This document shows, piece by piece, positions 46,610 through 57,100 of a stretch of DNA of 64,000 bases. The stretch is from Centroberyx gerrardi (lineage: Eukaryota > Chordata > Actinopteri > Beryciformes > Berycidae). The DNA is taken from positions 28,702,162 to 28,766,161 of the forward strand of contig NC_136002.1 of the NCBI RefSeq assembly GCF_048128805.1. The letters are read 5' to 3'. The notes beneath the pieces were generated by a model. It searched no databases, was not told the DNA's origin, and saw nothing but the letters and a program-made list of their open reading frames with translations. Numbering within the stretch: the first letter of the stretch is position 1; the number at the start of each line of letters is the position of its first letter. A program made the position numbers and the translations under genes.

Positions 46610-49600
46610 CTTTTTTTTTTTACAAAGCAAAAAAAAAATGCGAGTACTCTATACGTTGAACGAATACTGACGTCCAAATCGAGTATTCATGCCCATCCCT
46701 AGTTCAAATTGCATTGTTCTCACCTGTTCAAACAAACTGAACGCTCCAGGGTTTGAATGAACTGTTCAAAACATGTTTGGTATGAGCGCAAGATCCTGCT
46801 AAGATCCCTTGCCTGCCATGCGTGTTAGTGAGTGCAAGGGCGTAGTGAAGCTCAAGATAGCCAAGTTCATTCAATTTAGTAGGTCAAGCATATAGCAGCA
46901 TAGTGAACATGGCAAACCGTGGCCACATTCTGATTTAGTTTGTCATCTTTGTTGCTATCCTGCTATGAGTTTCAGCTACAAGCCAACTGCTCCCATTCTG
47001 CAAAGAACCGGACACACCCTGCTCTCTCCTGAGCCTCACTACGTCGCCACAGCCTCTCCGCCACAGTGTACAGTTGAGTCAATGGTATTGTGAATAATAG
47101 TGAAGCAGTATAATATGATTGATTGTACAGTTGAGTCAATGGTATTGTGAATAATAGTGAAGCAGTATAATATGATTAATATGTTTTGTTCATTCCAATT
47201 TGGGATTGGCATCAATTTTCATCAGTTCCAGACTTTGTATTTTTGGGGTGCTGGGAAGGTCTTTATTAAAATGCAATTATACTATATAAAATTAATATAT
47301 AAATTTAACTTGCTATATATTCTAATGAACAATAAAGAAAGGAACTGATACGGGAATCGTTAAGGAATTGACTTATAAAATCTATTAAAATATAATATAA
47401 AATCAATTCCCAACCCTATCTGATTTATCTTGCTGTAATGTCCCTGAATGACACATGCCGCCAAAGATCTATGTCAGTCAAACAAGGCTATATGGGAGGA
47501 GTTGCATGTCTGGACTAAATACAGGTGTTTAAAAACAGGATGCAGACAGCAGTAAACTCAGACCGTCGCCTTTTTTTTTTCATTTATAGTTTCATAATGT
47601 AGTCATTGTGAAGCCCTTTGAGACTGCAACTGTTATTAAGGCCTAAACGAATAAACCTGACATGACTTTAAACGACTGACAACTACATTTTGTCGGGAAA
47701 AGAAAACTAGAAAAGCTGCATGCCACAAGTAATAAGAACGCTAGCCTCCAGTTACAGAGAGATGACAGGATTTCACTCATTTCCTTCCAGTACTGTAACT
47801 AATTGTAAGACAGTTATTGCTCGTGGGTGACGCCTTCCTTCTGTCAGCGAATTTGTCCTGCTGTTCCTGCCATTCCTACCACCCAGCAGTTCCTAGACAT
47901 TTTCAATTTGAAAACTTGCATCCTTTTCCACAACTTCAAAAAACACTGCAGATTTATTGTTTTACACCTTTGACCTCAGGCTAATATTGCAGATACTTAA
48001 TACTTACTGATAGATACATAATGATTTACACAGACAATCAAGGGCAAGCAATTTGCGGTATGTTGGTAATTTGTGTTGTTTGTTAAAAATATGGAAATAG
48101 GCAATGTTTCCATACTTTTCAGTCCTGCATATGAACCCTGATCCCACCGTGTATTGCCTGGCTCAGAGACAGGTTTCAGGATAGATCCCCACAGCAACAC
48201 TTCAGTCATAACGCCACAATAGGAAGCAGGTAAGCTAATCTGAAAATAGTGACTGTCAAAGCAGCATATCTCTGATAATGTAAGGATTATAAAATCCTAA
48301 AATTTGTCTGTTCAGTGGCGTTATCAATGAAGGGTCTTGCCTCCATCTTCCCAGTAGCCCACTTGCTGAAACTCCCCACAGCAGCAGTAAGGGTGCTGGA
48401 TAGTGTATGTGACTGTGAGCAAGTGTGTGGGAGTATGTTCATGTGTTCGAGGGTTTACCTGGGCCTCCCAGATTGGGGTTAGTGTAGTCCCAAGTGTCTT
48501 GGTCGTTCTTGAACACGTTCAGGCGAGTGGGCTGAGGGAAACAACAATTATATGAATACGGGAACTGATATGAAGGAAAACAAATTTTTAAAACCCAAAC
48601 CCTAACATCAAATGTCTTGCTACTCATTTTTTTTCCTTAAAGGAACTCAAAGACACTATGAAAACATGTTCATGAATATTAGCTCAGCTATACTGTGCAG
48701 TAGTTCTATAAACAATACCTTGGCATACTCGATCTTCAGTGTGCAACAGCCAGAGTAGATGTCTGCTCCGTTGAGTGAGGCCTTGGCCCGCTGTGCGCTT
48801 TGCACAGAGTCAAACGTAATGATGGGGTTAAGGAAGAAGCAGTAAAGTACGGGGTATTTATGACCGTAGGATATAGACCAACAGCAGTCACCAGCCAAAT
48901 GGCGGTAAAGTTCTTCTACTCTAACACTGCAACTTTTCCCCTCCTCTAAGAGCCTTTTGGCTGGTAAGATATTGAACGTTTCTATTGAATTAAAGAACCC
49001 ACTGTGGCCAGTGGATGAGGCATGTTTACAGCTCCAACAAGCATGAGGCGGCCCAAACATGACACAACTACCCAGACCAAAACACTCCAGTCATTTTGTA
49101 AACAGCACGCCAACTAACATTCCTGTCATTCTTCATTTTAGGACTTTCAGCAGTCATGTGTAGCTACTGTCGTGCTGTCGCAGGGCGCTGTCTGGCTGTG
49201 GGCGACCTAAAGGTCTCGACACGACAAAGAAGGACTTGAGGTGCTGAGCTTAATTGCGCGAGCGGGGTTCTAAAAGATTAGTGATGATAAACAGAAATTA
49301 AATATGGAGAAAAGAACTGTGTGGAAAGTTTACACCAACAAATTACTGGCAATTTACAGATAAACTACTGGCAAGTATAGGCAGCACCTTGTTATCGACC
49401 ACTAAATTGTAAGCCCTATGTCAGGCAGCACACATGCAAAAGGATATTCGACCATGGCCTGGACACCGTTCTTCCTGAAGATGACAATTCTCTGGACAGG
49501 TCCACAGTTGTTGCAGATAGTGTAGAGAACATCCTGTGCAGAGACACCAAGTTAAAAACAGAACTATACACACAAAGAAAAAAAACCTAGAGGCAGATGC

Positions 49601-52305
49601 TGGATCAACATGAACACAGCAAACTGTACCAAACTTGAGGATTCAATCTGGGTTGAAATAACCCTCTAGACATCTAGACCTCTAACAATCATTAATTCTT
49701 GATGGCCCTACTTATGTCAATGCAAATCATCTATAGCAATTATCTGCAGAGCCCCATGACACATTTAATCATTGTTAATAGTAGGGATGCATAATTAACC
49801 ATGGAAATTAGTACCTTGATTGCAATCTCCACAATCCTCCGAGTATAGGCATAGTGGCAATATTGAAACACTTTACTTCGAACATTCACTGTAGATGAAC
49901 AGCCAGTGTTGGTGTAAAATATTTTTGTTCCTCAAATCATTGAGACCATTTGTTGTAATCACAGAATCCAGCAAAATAATTGGGATCATTTTAGCCATAA
50001 CTGTGCAGCCCTATTGTAGAAACCCATATTGGCAGGCCAGATCTCGGCAGTTACCGTGGTGATGGGGTAGATGGGGTTCATGATGGTGAGCAGAAGAACG
50101 TTGTTGACGCTTCTGGAGTCGTCGGGGTCTCCCGGCCTGGAGATCTTCTGGCTGGTGGAGTAGTTGATGAAGGCCGGGTGGCCGGCGATGTACACCTGGT
50201 TGTCTGCAGCGTAGGTCACGGCTGTGGACGATCCGTTCATGTCCTCGTACTCTACCAGCGCCTGGCGCTTCTTGGGCATCACCACAACATAGCTAAAAAC
50301 AAAGACCAGGACGTTGAGTTGACATATCAAATACTGGAGGAGGGAGAAAATGTTGGCAGCCGCTTGTAAGTTTATCACTTACACCACCTTTGAGCAAGTA
50401 ACTAGCTATTTTTTGTATAATTCCCCATCCTAAAATTAATATTTGGTTATGGTGGTTGGTAATTTCTGGAATCAAGATGAAAAAGTTATAAAATATAGAT
50501 TATTTAACACAAGAAAAGCCAGACTGTTAAAGCCCATGCTGCAGCCAAGCAACGTCTAGAGGCGTCGAGCCTGCCCAGCACTGATGTCTGCATCTACTGC
50601 AGAACTAATAGCATAAATACTATGAAACCATATACTGCAAATTTTCTTGCAATCATACGCCACAACTGAATAATGTTTTTCTAAGCCATTTTTTAATTAA
50701 ATACGGTTTTCAAATATTTGCACATTCCAGTCATAAAGACTAAGTAGGGTGATTAAATAGTAGCATGATTGTGATAGACTTCCCTCAAACTACTGTTCTC
50801 ACGACACAAGTAATGATGTGTGGAAATAGTTTTGATGGCATTTAGCGCCTCAATGGATAAAAGCATATCATTGTTGAATAGTGTGCTGGATGGAGGACAG
50901 GCAACATCCTGTAGCCAATTATATTGGCATTAATGAATATACTGCTGAGAAAATGAATTTTCCAACTTGTTTTGTTAGCACCCTAAAAAGTGCAGAAAAT
51001 TAAAATATGTAGAAGTCGTCGTGCAGGAATGAGACAATTGCATTTACAGGGCTGGGGTTACGAATGTCAACACCTACTGGTATGTGCCCTTTGTGTTTCT
51101 AGTTTTAACCCAACCTCAACCAAAATTGAGTGTTAGGCTAATCCAGGTTAAAGATAACCCAGGGCTACGAATTTGCAGCGTAAATAGCAGTTGGGGAGAG
51201 TAAACTAAAACATTCTACACATTTCCCACATAGCTCCTGTCCTGCTTTACCTGATGGCTCCAAACTCCTGCAGGGCCTCCACTAGGTCAGCCTCTGTAAC
51301 TCCGTCCACCAGCCCCCGGATGTGCACCACCACAGACGGAAGGGTCTTGTGTGGGTCTTCATAGCCCTGCATCACAGTCAGAAAGGAGAAATAAAGTTAA
51401 AATACACCCAACACCACATTCAATGTCAACATTTACCTTACCTGGCCTAACACAGCACTTGAAGAGTGTAACTTACGTAAGGAGGGACCGGGAGTAACAT
51501 ATTATTTGACTAGTTAGAGTGGTTATACTGAGTTTAAGGAGCTAAAAACAATTTATTCTGCTCTGTGGCATATTTGCGATGCTAAAAAGATCAATGTTAA
51601 CCAACAGTCTCGGGTTACTTGGTGCAGCTGGGGGAGGGGTCTTACCTTGATGAGTGGGTATTGTGCTTTTTATCTGTTACTGTAGACTATAGATTTCATT
51701 AAAATCTAAGCAAATAAACATTCATTTAATCGCCCTTGCAGGTAAAATGAGGCTACAGAGTATTCCCACAACATTGCAGCTACTTTAAGGATGGCTATAC
51801 TCACACACATTCAGAACGGTAGGCTAGCTTACGGCTAGCACGCTGCTAACGTAACCGGCACCAGAACAAAGCGCTGCCCTGACGGCAAGGCCCGGCGAGC
51901 ACCAACCTCCCTCCATTGATTCAATTCAAATTATACCATACAGGTATATCAACGATGCATGTTCCGAGGTGTGTCGTGGTTTAGTTAACACATACAATAT
52001 CCAATGCTAAAGCGGAGACGACTGTAAAAACTAAAATAACTGCACCACGAGCCGCTTAATGGAACGCAATATTTTTTTTTTTTGAACGAGCTGGCCGCGT
52101 CGTGACACAATTTCCATACGCCAGTCTGATTGAATTAGATTCAAACAAGAACACCGTGCCCAGGCCGTGTGTGTGTGCTGTAATATCAGTTAAACTAATA
52201 CCTCCACCCTTCACACACACGACTCACCGTGGCCATTCCGTCGGTTTTCTGTCTTTTCGTTGCCCTGCCGTCTTCGCTGTAATAACGGCCCGTCGCAGTA
52301 GCCAT
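37380..52305 (-). CDS. hnrnpl: Heterogeneous nuclear ribonucleoprotein L
   Basis: Thirteen exons (52305-52228, 51366-51251, 50292-50055, 49533-49448, 48815-48719, 48531-48459, 41391-41320, 40996-40749, 40030-39909, 39230-39029, 38641-38584, 38250-38140, 37438-37380) give 1560 nt and 519 aa with continuous frame. The start MATATGRYYSEDGRATKRQK is typical. Four RRMs follow: VVVHIRGL (about residue 36), NNVLLLTIMN (about 127), SPVVMVYGLD (about 306) and SNVLHFFNAQ (about 425). A Gly/Pro/Tyr-rich linker lies before RRM3. The end is LKLCFSTVQHAN. The protein binds CA-rich RNA and controls splicing and mRNA stability in the nucleus. HNRNPLL is less likely because RRM3 linker and KRQRQPALLGDHPPEYG fit HNRNPL. 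Intron 4 is U12-type. Intron 6 (about 7 kb) holds transposons and a microexon candidate. No break was seen. Confidence 0.95.
37819..38000. repeat. Interspersed repeat fragment in an hnrnpl intron
   Basis: It begins cagtgttgggggcaaaacgt, an end shared in inverse form with the repeat at 11310-11665; it is truncated. Confidence 0.4.
39349..39713. mobile_element. tagggacgagacaa-type miniature element in hnrnpl intron 9
   Basis: Inverted ends tagggacgagacaa / ttgtcccatctcta, with atatcg-rich interior. Flanks ttgtaaac / ctataaac are a poor 8-bp match. It has long similarity with 63776-64000 (ctgcattttattctgctgta, ctctccatccaaattatat). Confidence 0.75.
42151..42183 (-). CDS. hnrnpl: Candidate 33-nt cassette microexon of hnrnpl
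   Basis: It is flanked by ctgtacag and gtgtgtgc. It adds 11 residues (DGDADGNGSNA) between exons 6 and 7 without changing phase. It is supported only by splice sites, length divisible by three and a sensible hydrophilic peptide. Confidence 0.5.
43550..44480 (-). promoter_or_regulatory. hnrnpl: CA-rich part of hnrnpl intron 6, possible autoregulatory region
   Basis: On the sense strand this stretch is rich in ACAC, ACA and CA clusters (plus-strand gtgtgcttgtgcttg, gtgtcttcgtgg and similar). hnRNP L binds CA-rich RNA and in mammals is known to autoregulate through a poison exon in intron 6. I could not fix exon borders here. Confidence 0.3.
45917..46353 (-). pseudogene. Truncated hAT transposase (BED zinc finger)
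   Basis: Frame 46353-46093 reads TYVWKYFDKID then NVQCKLCNVKLKYHRTTSSM and NHLRIKH, a BED zinc finger (C..C..H..H). It then reaches QLITKMV before a stop. A second frame from 46105 to 45917 continues with MLPLSFVEGDGFRELMAFVE then PKYKLPSRRTT, typical of ZBED/hAT proteins. The two frames overlap by 13 bases, so a frameshift separates them, and the catalytic remainder is absent. Confidence 0.85.
46523..46600. repeat. Long AT microsatellite
   Basis: About 38 near-perfect AT units, inside the hAT derivative, followed by a short CA run and T tract. Confidence 0.95.
47065..47175. repeat. Short tandem duplication in hnrnpl intron 6
   Basis: The unit gtacagttgagtcaatggta with ttgtgaataatagtgaagca and gtataatatgatt occurs twice back to back (about 53-base period). 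It is non-coding. Confidence 0.8.
48816..49447 (-). other. hnrnpl: U12-type AT-AC intron in hnrnpl
   Basis: No GT-AG pair joins exon 4 to exon 5, but ATATCCTTT right after ...GTCGA and TTCCTTAAC (48835-48827) followed 11 bases later by the exon give a perfect minor-spliceosome intron ending in AC. Splicing restores codon GA|G and the sequence MVEFDSVQSAQ expected for the family. Confidence 0.93.
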
Positions 52306-53654
52306 GTTGTCCCAGTTAAAAAGGATGGTTGTAGTGACGAAGTGAAATGGACGGAAAGTCAAGAAAAACGACGCCCCGGTTTCCACGCCCCCTACAGCCG
52401 CCGCGGCATCTGATAGGCTCAGGACGCCTGCCAATCTGTCTGTGACTTGAGTAACAGCCAATGGGAACACAGCAAAATACAGACAACTCTATGTGGGTTG
52501 TGTAGAGACGTTGAAAGACTCAATGGATTGTATTGGTATTAAAACCACTGTGTTAAAATAGTTTTTGCAAATTATCCACTACAACTACTCAAAAATCCTC
52601 CATTAATTTTATCCACATAAATAGATGGAGGTGGATGCATCATTACAGACTGACCTTGGCCTTTTTGAGATCAAGTGTGTCAGAGAGATAGGAGTCTGAG
52701 GTTGCTGTTAGTAATCATCTTTTATTTTTATTCCCTTCCTCAGCGACAAACATGAAATGAAATATTGATGGATGCAATGAAAATATGCAATGAAATATTC
52801 AGGGACGTTATCAGGGCGACACACAAAAGTAAGAAATAAATTCCTACAAAAAAAACAAACAAAAAAAACCCTGATATTCCTGAATATTCCTTATGGTGAA
52901 CAGAAAATCAAATGACTCACAAAACAAACAAGACCACAGATATTATGTCTAAGAGATTTATTCAAAAATAAAACTGCCACTGTCTTACCATAAACCAGGG
53001 AGACAGCAAAAGTTAAAGCAGCCCTTACAGAAATGAAACTTAGCACGCTATATTTTTTAAAAACAAAAATCATCACAGGAACAAATTTCAGATCAGCACA
53101 TAGGGAAAAATCTATTCAGTGGACAGTGAGCTGATAACTTTTGTAAAAAGGGCAGTGCAGTAGTAGAACAGACATCATGCGGAGTATCAGTCTCTGCTGT
53201 AGGAATGTGACATCATCATATATAAGGCATGCAGGCCAGCCACTCAGTGTGTGTGTGTCTGTTTATGCCAGATGAGTAATAGGGGCAAACTGCATTTCTG
53301 AGCTCAAAAGCCAACCAGAGCGCAATAACAGTAAAACAAAAAAAATATAAATAAATTAAAACAAATTTTGAGGATATTTTTTGTTAGTTCTCAAAAGGGG
53401 GGAAAAAAAGCTAACATTAAGGTTCAGCAGGTTGTCAGCCATGCGTGTGTGTGTGAGAGACAGGTTGGGGATGGAGTCATATTTTTGCCCGTTCTCACAA
53501 GGGGGAAAAAGAAAATAATCAATTTGAGGATTAGGGTAAAGATCATAATCTGGGTTTGGTCACTTACAGCATTAGAGAGATCGTCATATAGTAGTTACGG
53601 TAAAGGAAAGGGGGTTAGGGAATAAAAGCAGGTCAATGCAATGTCCTTCAACTA

Positions 53655-53690
<36 letters not shown>

Positions 53691-54152
53691 TCCTGCAGAA
53701 TTGTATCAACTGGGGAAAGTTGATCTTCCAGGTTATGGTAATTTGCTGTCTGAACTGCCCAAATCACTGTTAAAAGTCAACTGCATCATATTCATAACAT
53801 AGGCGTTACTGCTTATACTCCCTGCTCGATTTTTTTTCATTTAATGATGGATGACACAGAAAGCAGTGTTTAAAACAATCCTGTTTCCCTATCAAACGGA
53901 AAATGGGACTTGTGTCTGCTATATTAACTACACCTGCAACACTCTGAGGCCGCACAATAAATACAACCCAGGAGAGAAATTCAAACTCAAACGGCTAGAA
54001 CTTCACAGACGAGTACAAAAAAAAAAACAGCTGTAGGGCTGTCGAAGCAGGCAGGGGGGTGGGACATGGAAATCAGGGGTGGGGGGGGGGGGGGGTGTCT
54101 GTGTGTGTTGGGGTGGGGGTGGGGGTGGGGGGGGGTTATTATTCTTCTTCAC
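52306..54152 (-). other. hnrnpl promoter side and srsf7 3' UTR
   Basis: The 3' UTR of srsf7 probably runs from 54152 to about 52950, with a minus-strand AATAAA at 52957-52962. It contains a GT repeat at about 53658-53689. The hnrnpl start codon is only about 650 bases further left, so the hnrnpl promoter lies in the narrow gap between them. Confidence 0.55.
54078..54136. repeat. G-rich tract next to the srsf7 stop codon
   Basis: About 60 bases of nearly pure G with short T breaks on the plus strand, starting 17 bases past the srsf7 stop. In the srsf7 mRNA it is C-rich; the plus strand could form G-quadruplexes. Confidence 0.8.
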
Positions 54153-57100
54153 TCAGTCGTCTCCTGGCGTGGGGCTTCGCTTCGGACTTGCTGAACGGGA
54201 ACGACTGAAACAGAAAGAGAGAAGAGTTAACTGGCAGCAGGGGCGGGTGGCAGAACGATCACAACAATCCCACCTGGCGCTCATCAAACCTCCCAACCCC
54301 TTTTATTCAAAACATGTTCCTCTGCCGTTCCCTTGGCTAAGATACTTCGAAAACATACAGGTCAGGGCTAAACTGATTTAAAGAAGTCAATTTATCCAGC
54401 TTAAAATTCTTGTTGAAGTTCATGATTGCACTTGGTGCCAATTTCTGATTAATTTCGTAATTGTACACAACGGTTTGTAGAAGTACCTGGTCCAAGGAAA
54501 CAGCCAAAGGTTGTTTTGTTAGAATGATAATCTGTCTAAAGCGCTATAGTCATTCAAGGAAGCCAATCCTAGTATTTCAGAGATAACGATCCCAGGGCAG
54601 AAGCTAAACACGTAACAATTGAAACCCCGCCCCCAGACAAACAAACACTCATCCAAATACATGACAAAAGCCCTTGAGACTGACTCTTCATTCACTACTA
54701 CAACACCTTGGATTGTTTAGCATAGTTTCTGCTCTGTGCCGAGGAGAAACTTAGGGCTTGTACTTATAAAAATCAAGGGAGCAGCACAAAGTTGTAGTAA
54801 ATATTTGGTAGTTGTAGTTCTTTTGCTGGTATAGCAGTTGAAAATGTATGGTAATCTGACACAGCCTCCTCAGAAATATAAACCAATTAAAATGGTGCGT
54901 TCCTTTCTGTCACTCGATCAGTCACTCACTCACTCACTCACTCACACACACACACACACACACACATTTGTACTCTTGAGCATGCTTAGTAAGGTTCAAC
55001 ATTAGCTCTATGAGCTGTGTGTGTTCTGTTTTCACCATCAAAATGACAGTTTCTAACCTTGTCAGGGGGTTTGGTTTTTGGTTACCTTTGGAGACAGTGG
55101 CAGAAACAACAAGTACAGAGAAGCGAAGGACGAAAGGACTGAAGGACGGACGACTACAACTCGGAGAGACACTGCGCTGGGAGGCTCTTGAAGACTGATC
55201 TCTCGTCAGCTGTCTCTCTCATTCTCTCACTTTCAGAAGCTAAGACAGAGGCCGAAGAGCTCTGGCAGGTAGGTAGGTAGGTAGGTAGGTAGGGGGGTCT
55301 GGTAGGTAGGTAATGGGTTTAAAAAGGTAGTGGTCGAACTCTGAACTGTGTGGGTCAGCCCTCTGGTAGGTCTGAAGGCTGGCTGGGTGACTCTAGTAGA
55401 ACAACTGTATGTGTGCGCGGGCTGATCTCGTCTGAGCGTGTGCGTCGGTTGAACAGACGGCCACTCATTCACTGTGGGGAGGGCTCGGTCGGTAGGTCGA
55501 CCTCTTTCTCTCTCTCTAACACCAGCTGCAGGCGAAGGCTGATCTCAGGTCAGCGCTTAGTCACCCTCCCGCAGGACGTACACACCGCCAGCTGGCAGAC
55601 CCTGGGCCTGGGATCAGCTGTGGTGCCTGTGCAGTGATCAGCTCCCACCACACGCTTTAAAGAAAATATGAAAAATAAACAAAACTGTGCTGCAAAGATG
55701 CTTAACGTAAGTCGTGTTGCCTGATCTCAGCTGATGTCTCTCTGGGAAGTACTCCTGATCTCTCTCTGTCTGACAAACTAGCCAAATTCACAAAGGATGG
55801 ATAAATCTGGAAGCTAAAAATAGAGGAAAAAAACATCTAAATCCTACCTCTGTACACATCTCTTTACCACTGGTCCATTTTATCAAAGAAATTCTCTTTC
55901 TGTCAGTCTACGCTGAATAATTCAGATTAAAACTACATCTAGTAAAGGTAAGATCAAAAGAAAGGAAGAGTACAGAGGATATGGAAGGGTGTATCTCTCT
56001 CTAGCTCACTCTACCTGTGCTAGTAGTCTGTGGAAAATAACCACTCCTTGTTGATGTTTTCTCCCATGTGCCCTCTTCCAAGATCTGGTGGGACTGGATT
56101 AACAGCTACATTGTGCCTATACAGTGCTGAAATGTCACAGCTGTGATGATAGATGAAAGAGAACACATGGGAGGAGCTAACTTTCAGCTACTTCTACTTC
56201 TACTAATCCTACTCACAGGGCCCAAAGTCCCCTTTCTCTATTCCTCCTCTCTCTCTCCTCTACTAGCCAATAGCAGCAGCAGAAGACTTGAAGATCTCTC
56301 TGGTGTTGAGGCAGACTGGTAGACTCATCAGCGGCTGTCCGTTTCCAAGTCCTGCGGCAGTCATTCGGTGGCGGTGTGTTGCTCCCAGGTTTGGGGTGGA
56401 GGGTCTATTTAACCGTCATCACTTACCTAGGATGGAGTGCCTAGCTCTGGCTAACATGGCAAACATATCTGACCCTCAGCTGGAATGTAAACTAGGTATA
56501 GACTGAACCATCATATCTGAGAAGAGGGAAAGGGATGATCTAAACTTCTTCCTACATTGAATGTTCACTTAGAACGCCCTGGCCAAATCAACTAGAACTG
56601 GCAAAACTAAGCACTAGAAGCCAGAAAGACAGGGAGAGTTAAACATGTCATTTGCCTACACCCTTATTCAGTGTGTGAGAGAAAAGCTAGTCAGAGGGTT
56701 TACCTGTTCCTCTTGTGGCTGGCTGAACGGGAGCGAGAGCGGGAGCGGGAGGCGGACCGTCCCCTGGGTCCGGAGCCGGACCGAGAACGAGACCTGGAGC
56801 GACTGGAGGTAAACAAAGACGTTAAAAGCTACAGAACTAACCAATAAGCCACAAGCAAGCACTGTAAATGTGCTTTACAGTGATTTTGTAACAGTTAAGA
56901 ACAGTTGTTAGGCACAGGGTTAAGTGGCTTTATAATTTGGGACAGGATGGGAAAAAAAAAACACAAAAAAAAACTATAGGTAACCTTGAACGGAATTCGA
57001 TATTGAGCCATTCAATATCAAGTTTATTTTTGAAGTGCATTATCCAAGCAATAAGCCGTGAAACGCTTTGCCTCATGGCTAACACCTTTCAGCTGGCAGC

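Larger units (their letters stand above)
45618..46701 (-). mobile_element. hAT transposon deletion derivative with BED-finger remnant
   Basis: Inverted ends tagggatgggcattt / catgcccatccct(a). It is flanked by perfect 8-bp duplications gttcaaat (45610-45617 and 46702-46709). The interior keeps the N-terminal part of a hAT transposase on the minus strand and a long AT microsatellite. Most of the catalytic region is missing, so it cannot move by itself. It sits in hnrnpl intron 6. Confidence 0.9.

Noticed and set aside
48656-49060. A 134-residue frame running through the start of hnrnpl exon 5
   Set aside because: Its upstream half is intron; the coding part begins at 48815 after the AT-AC junction.
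37380-52305. Naming the gene hnrnpll because srsf7 is its neighbour
   Set aside because: The Gly/Pro/Tyr-rich linker before RRM3 and KRQRQPALLGDHPPEYG match HNRNPL; ech1 on the other side also fits HNRNPL.
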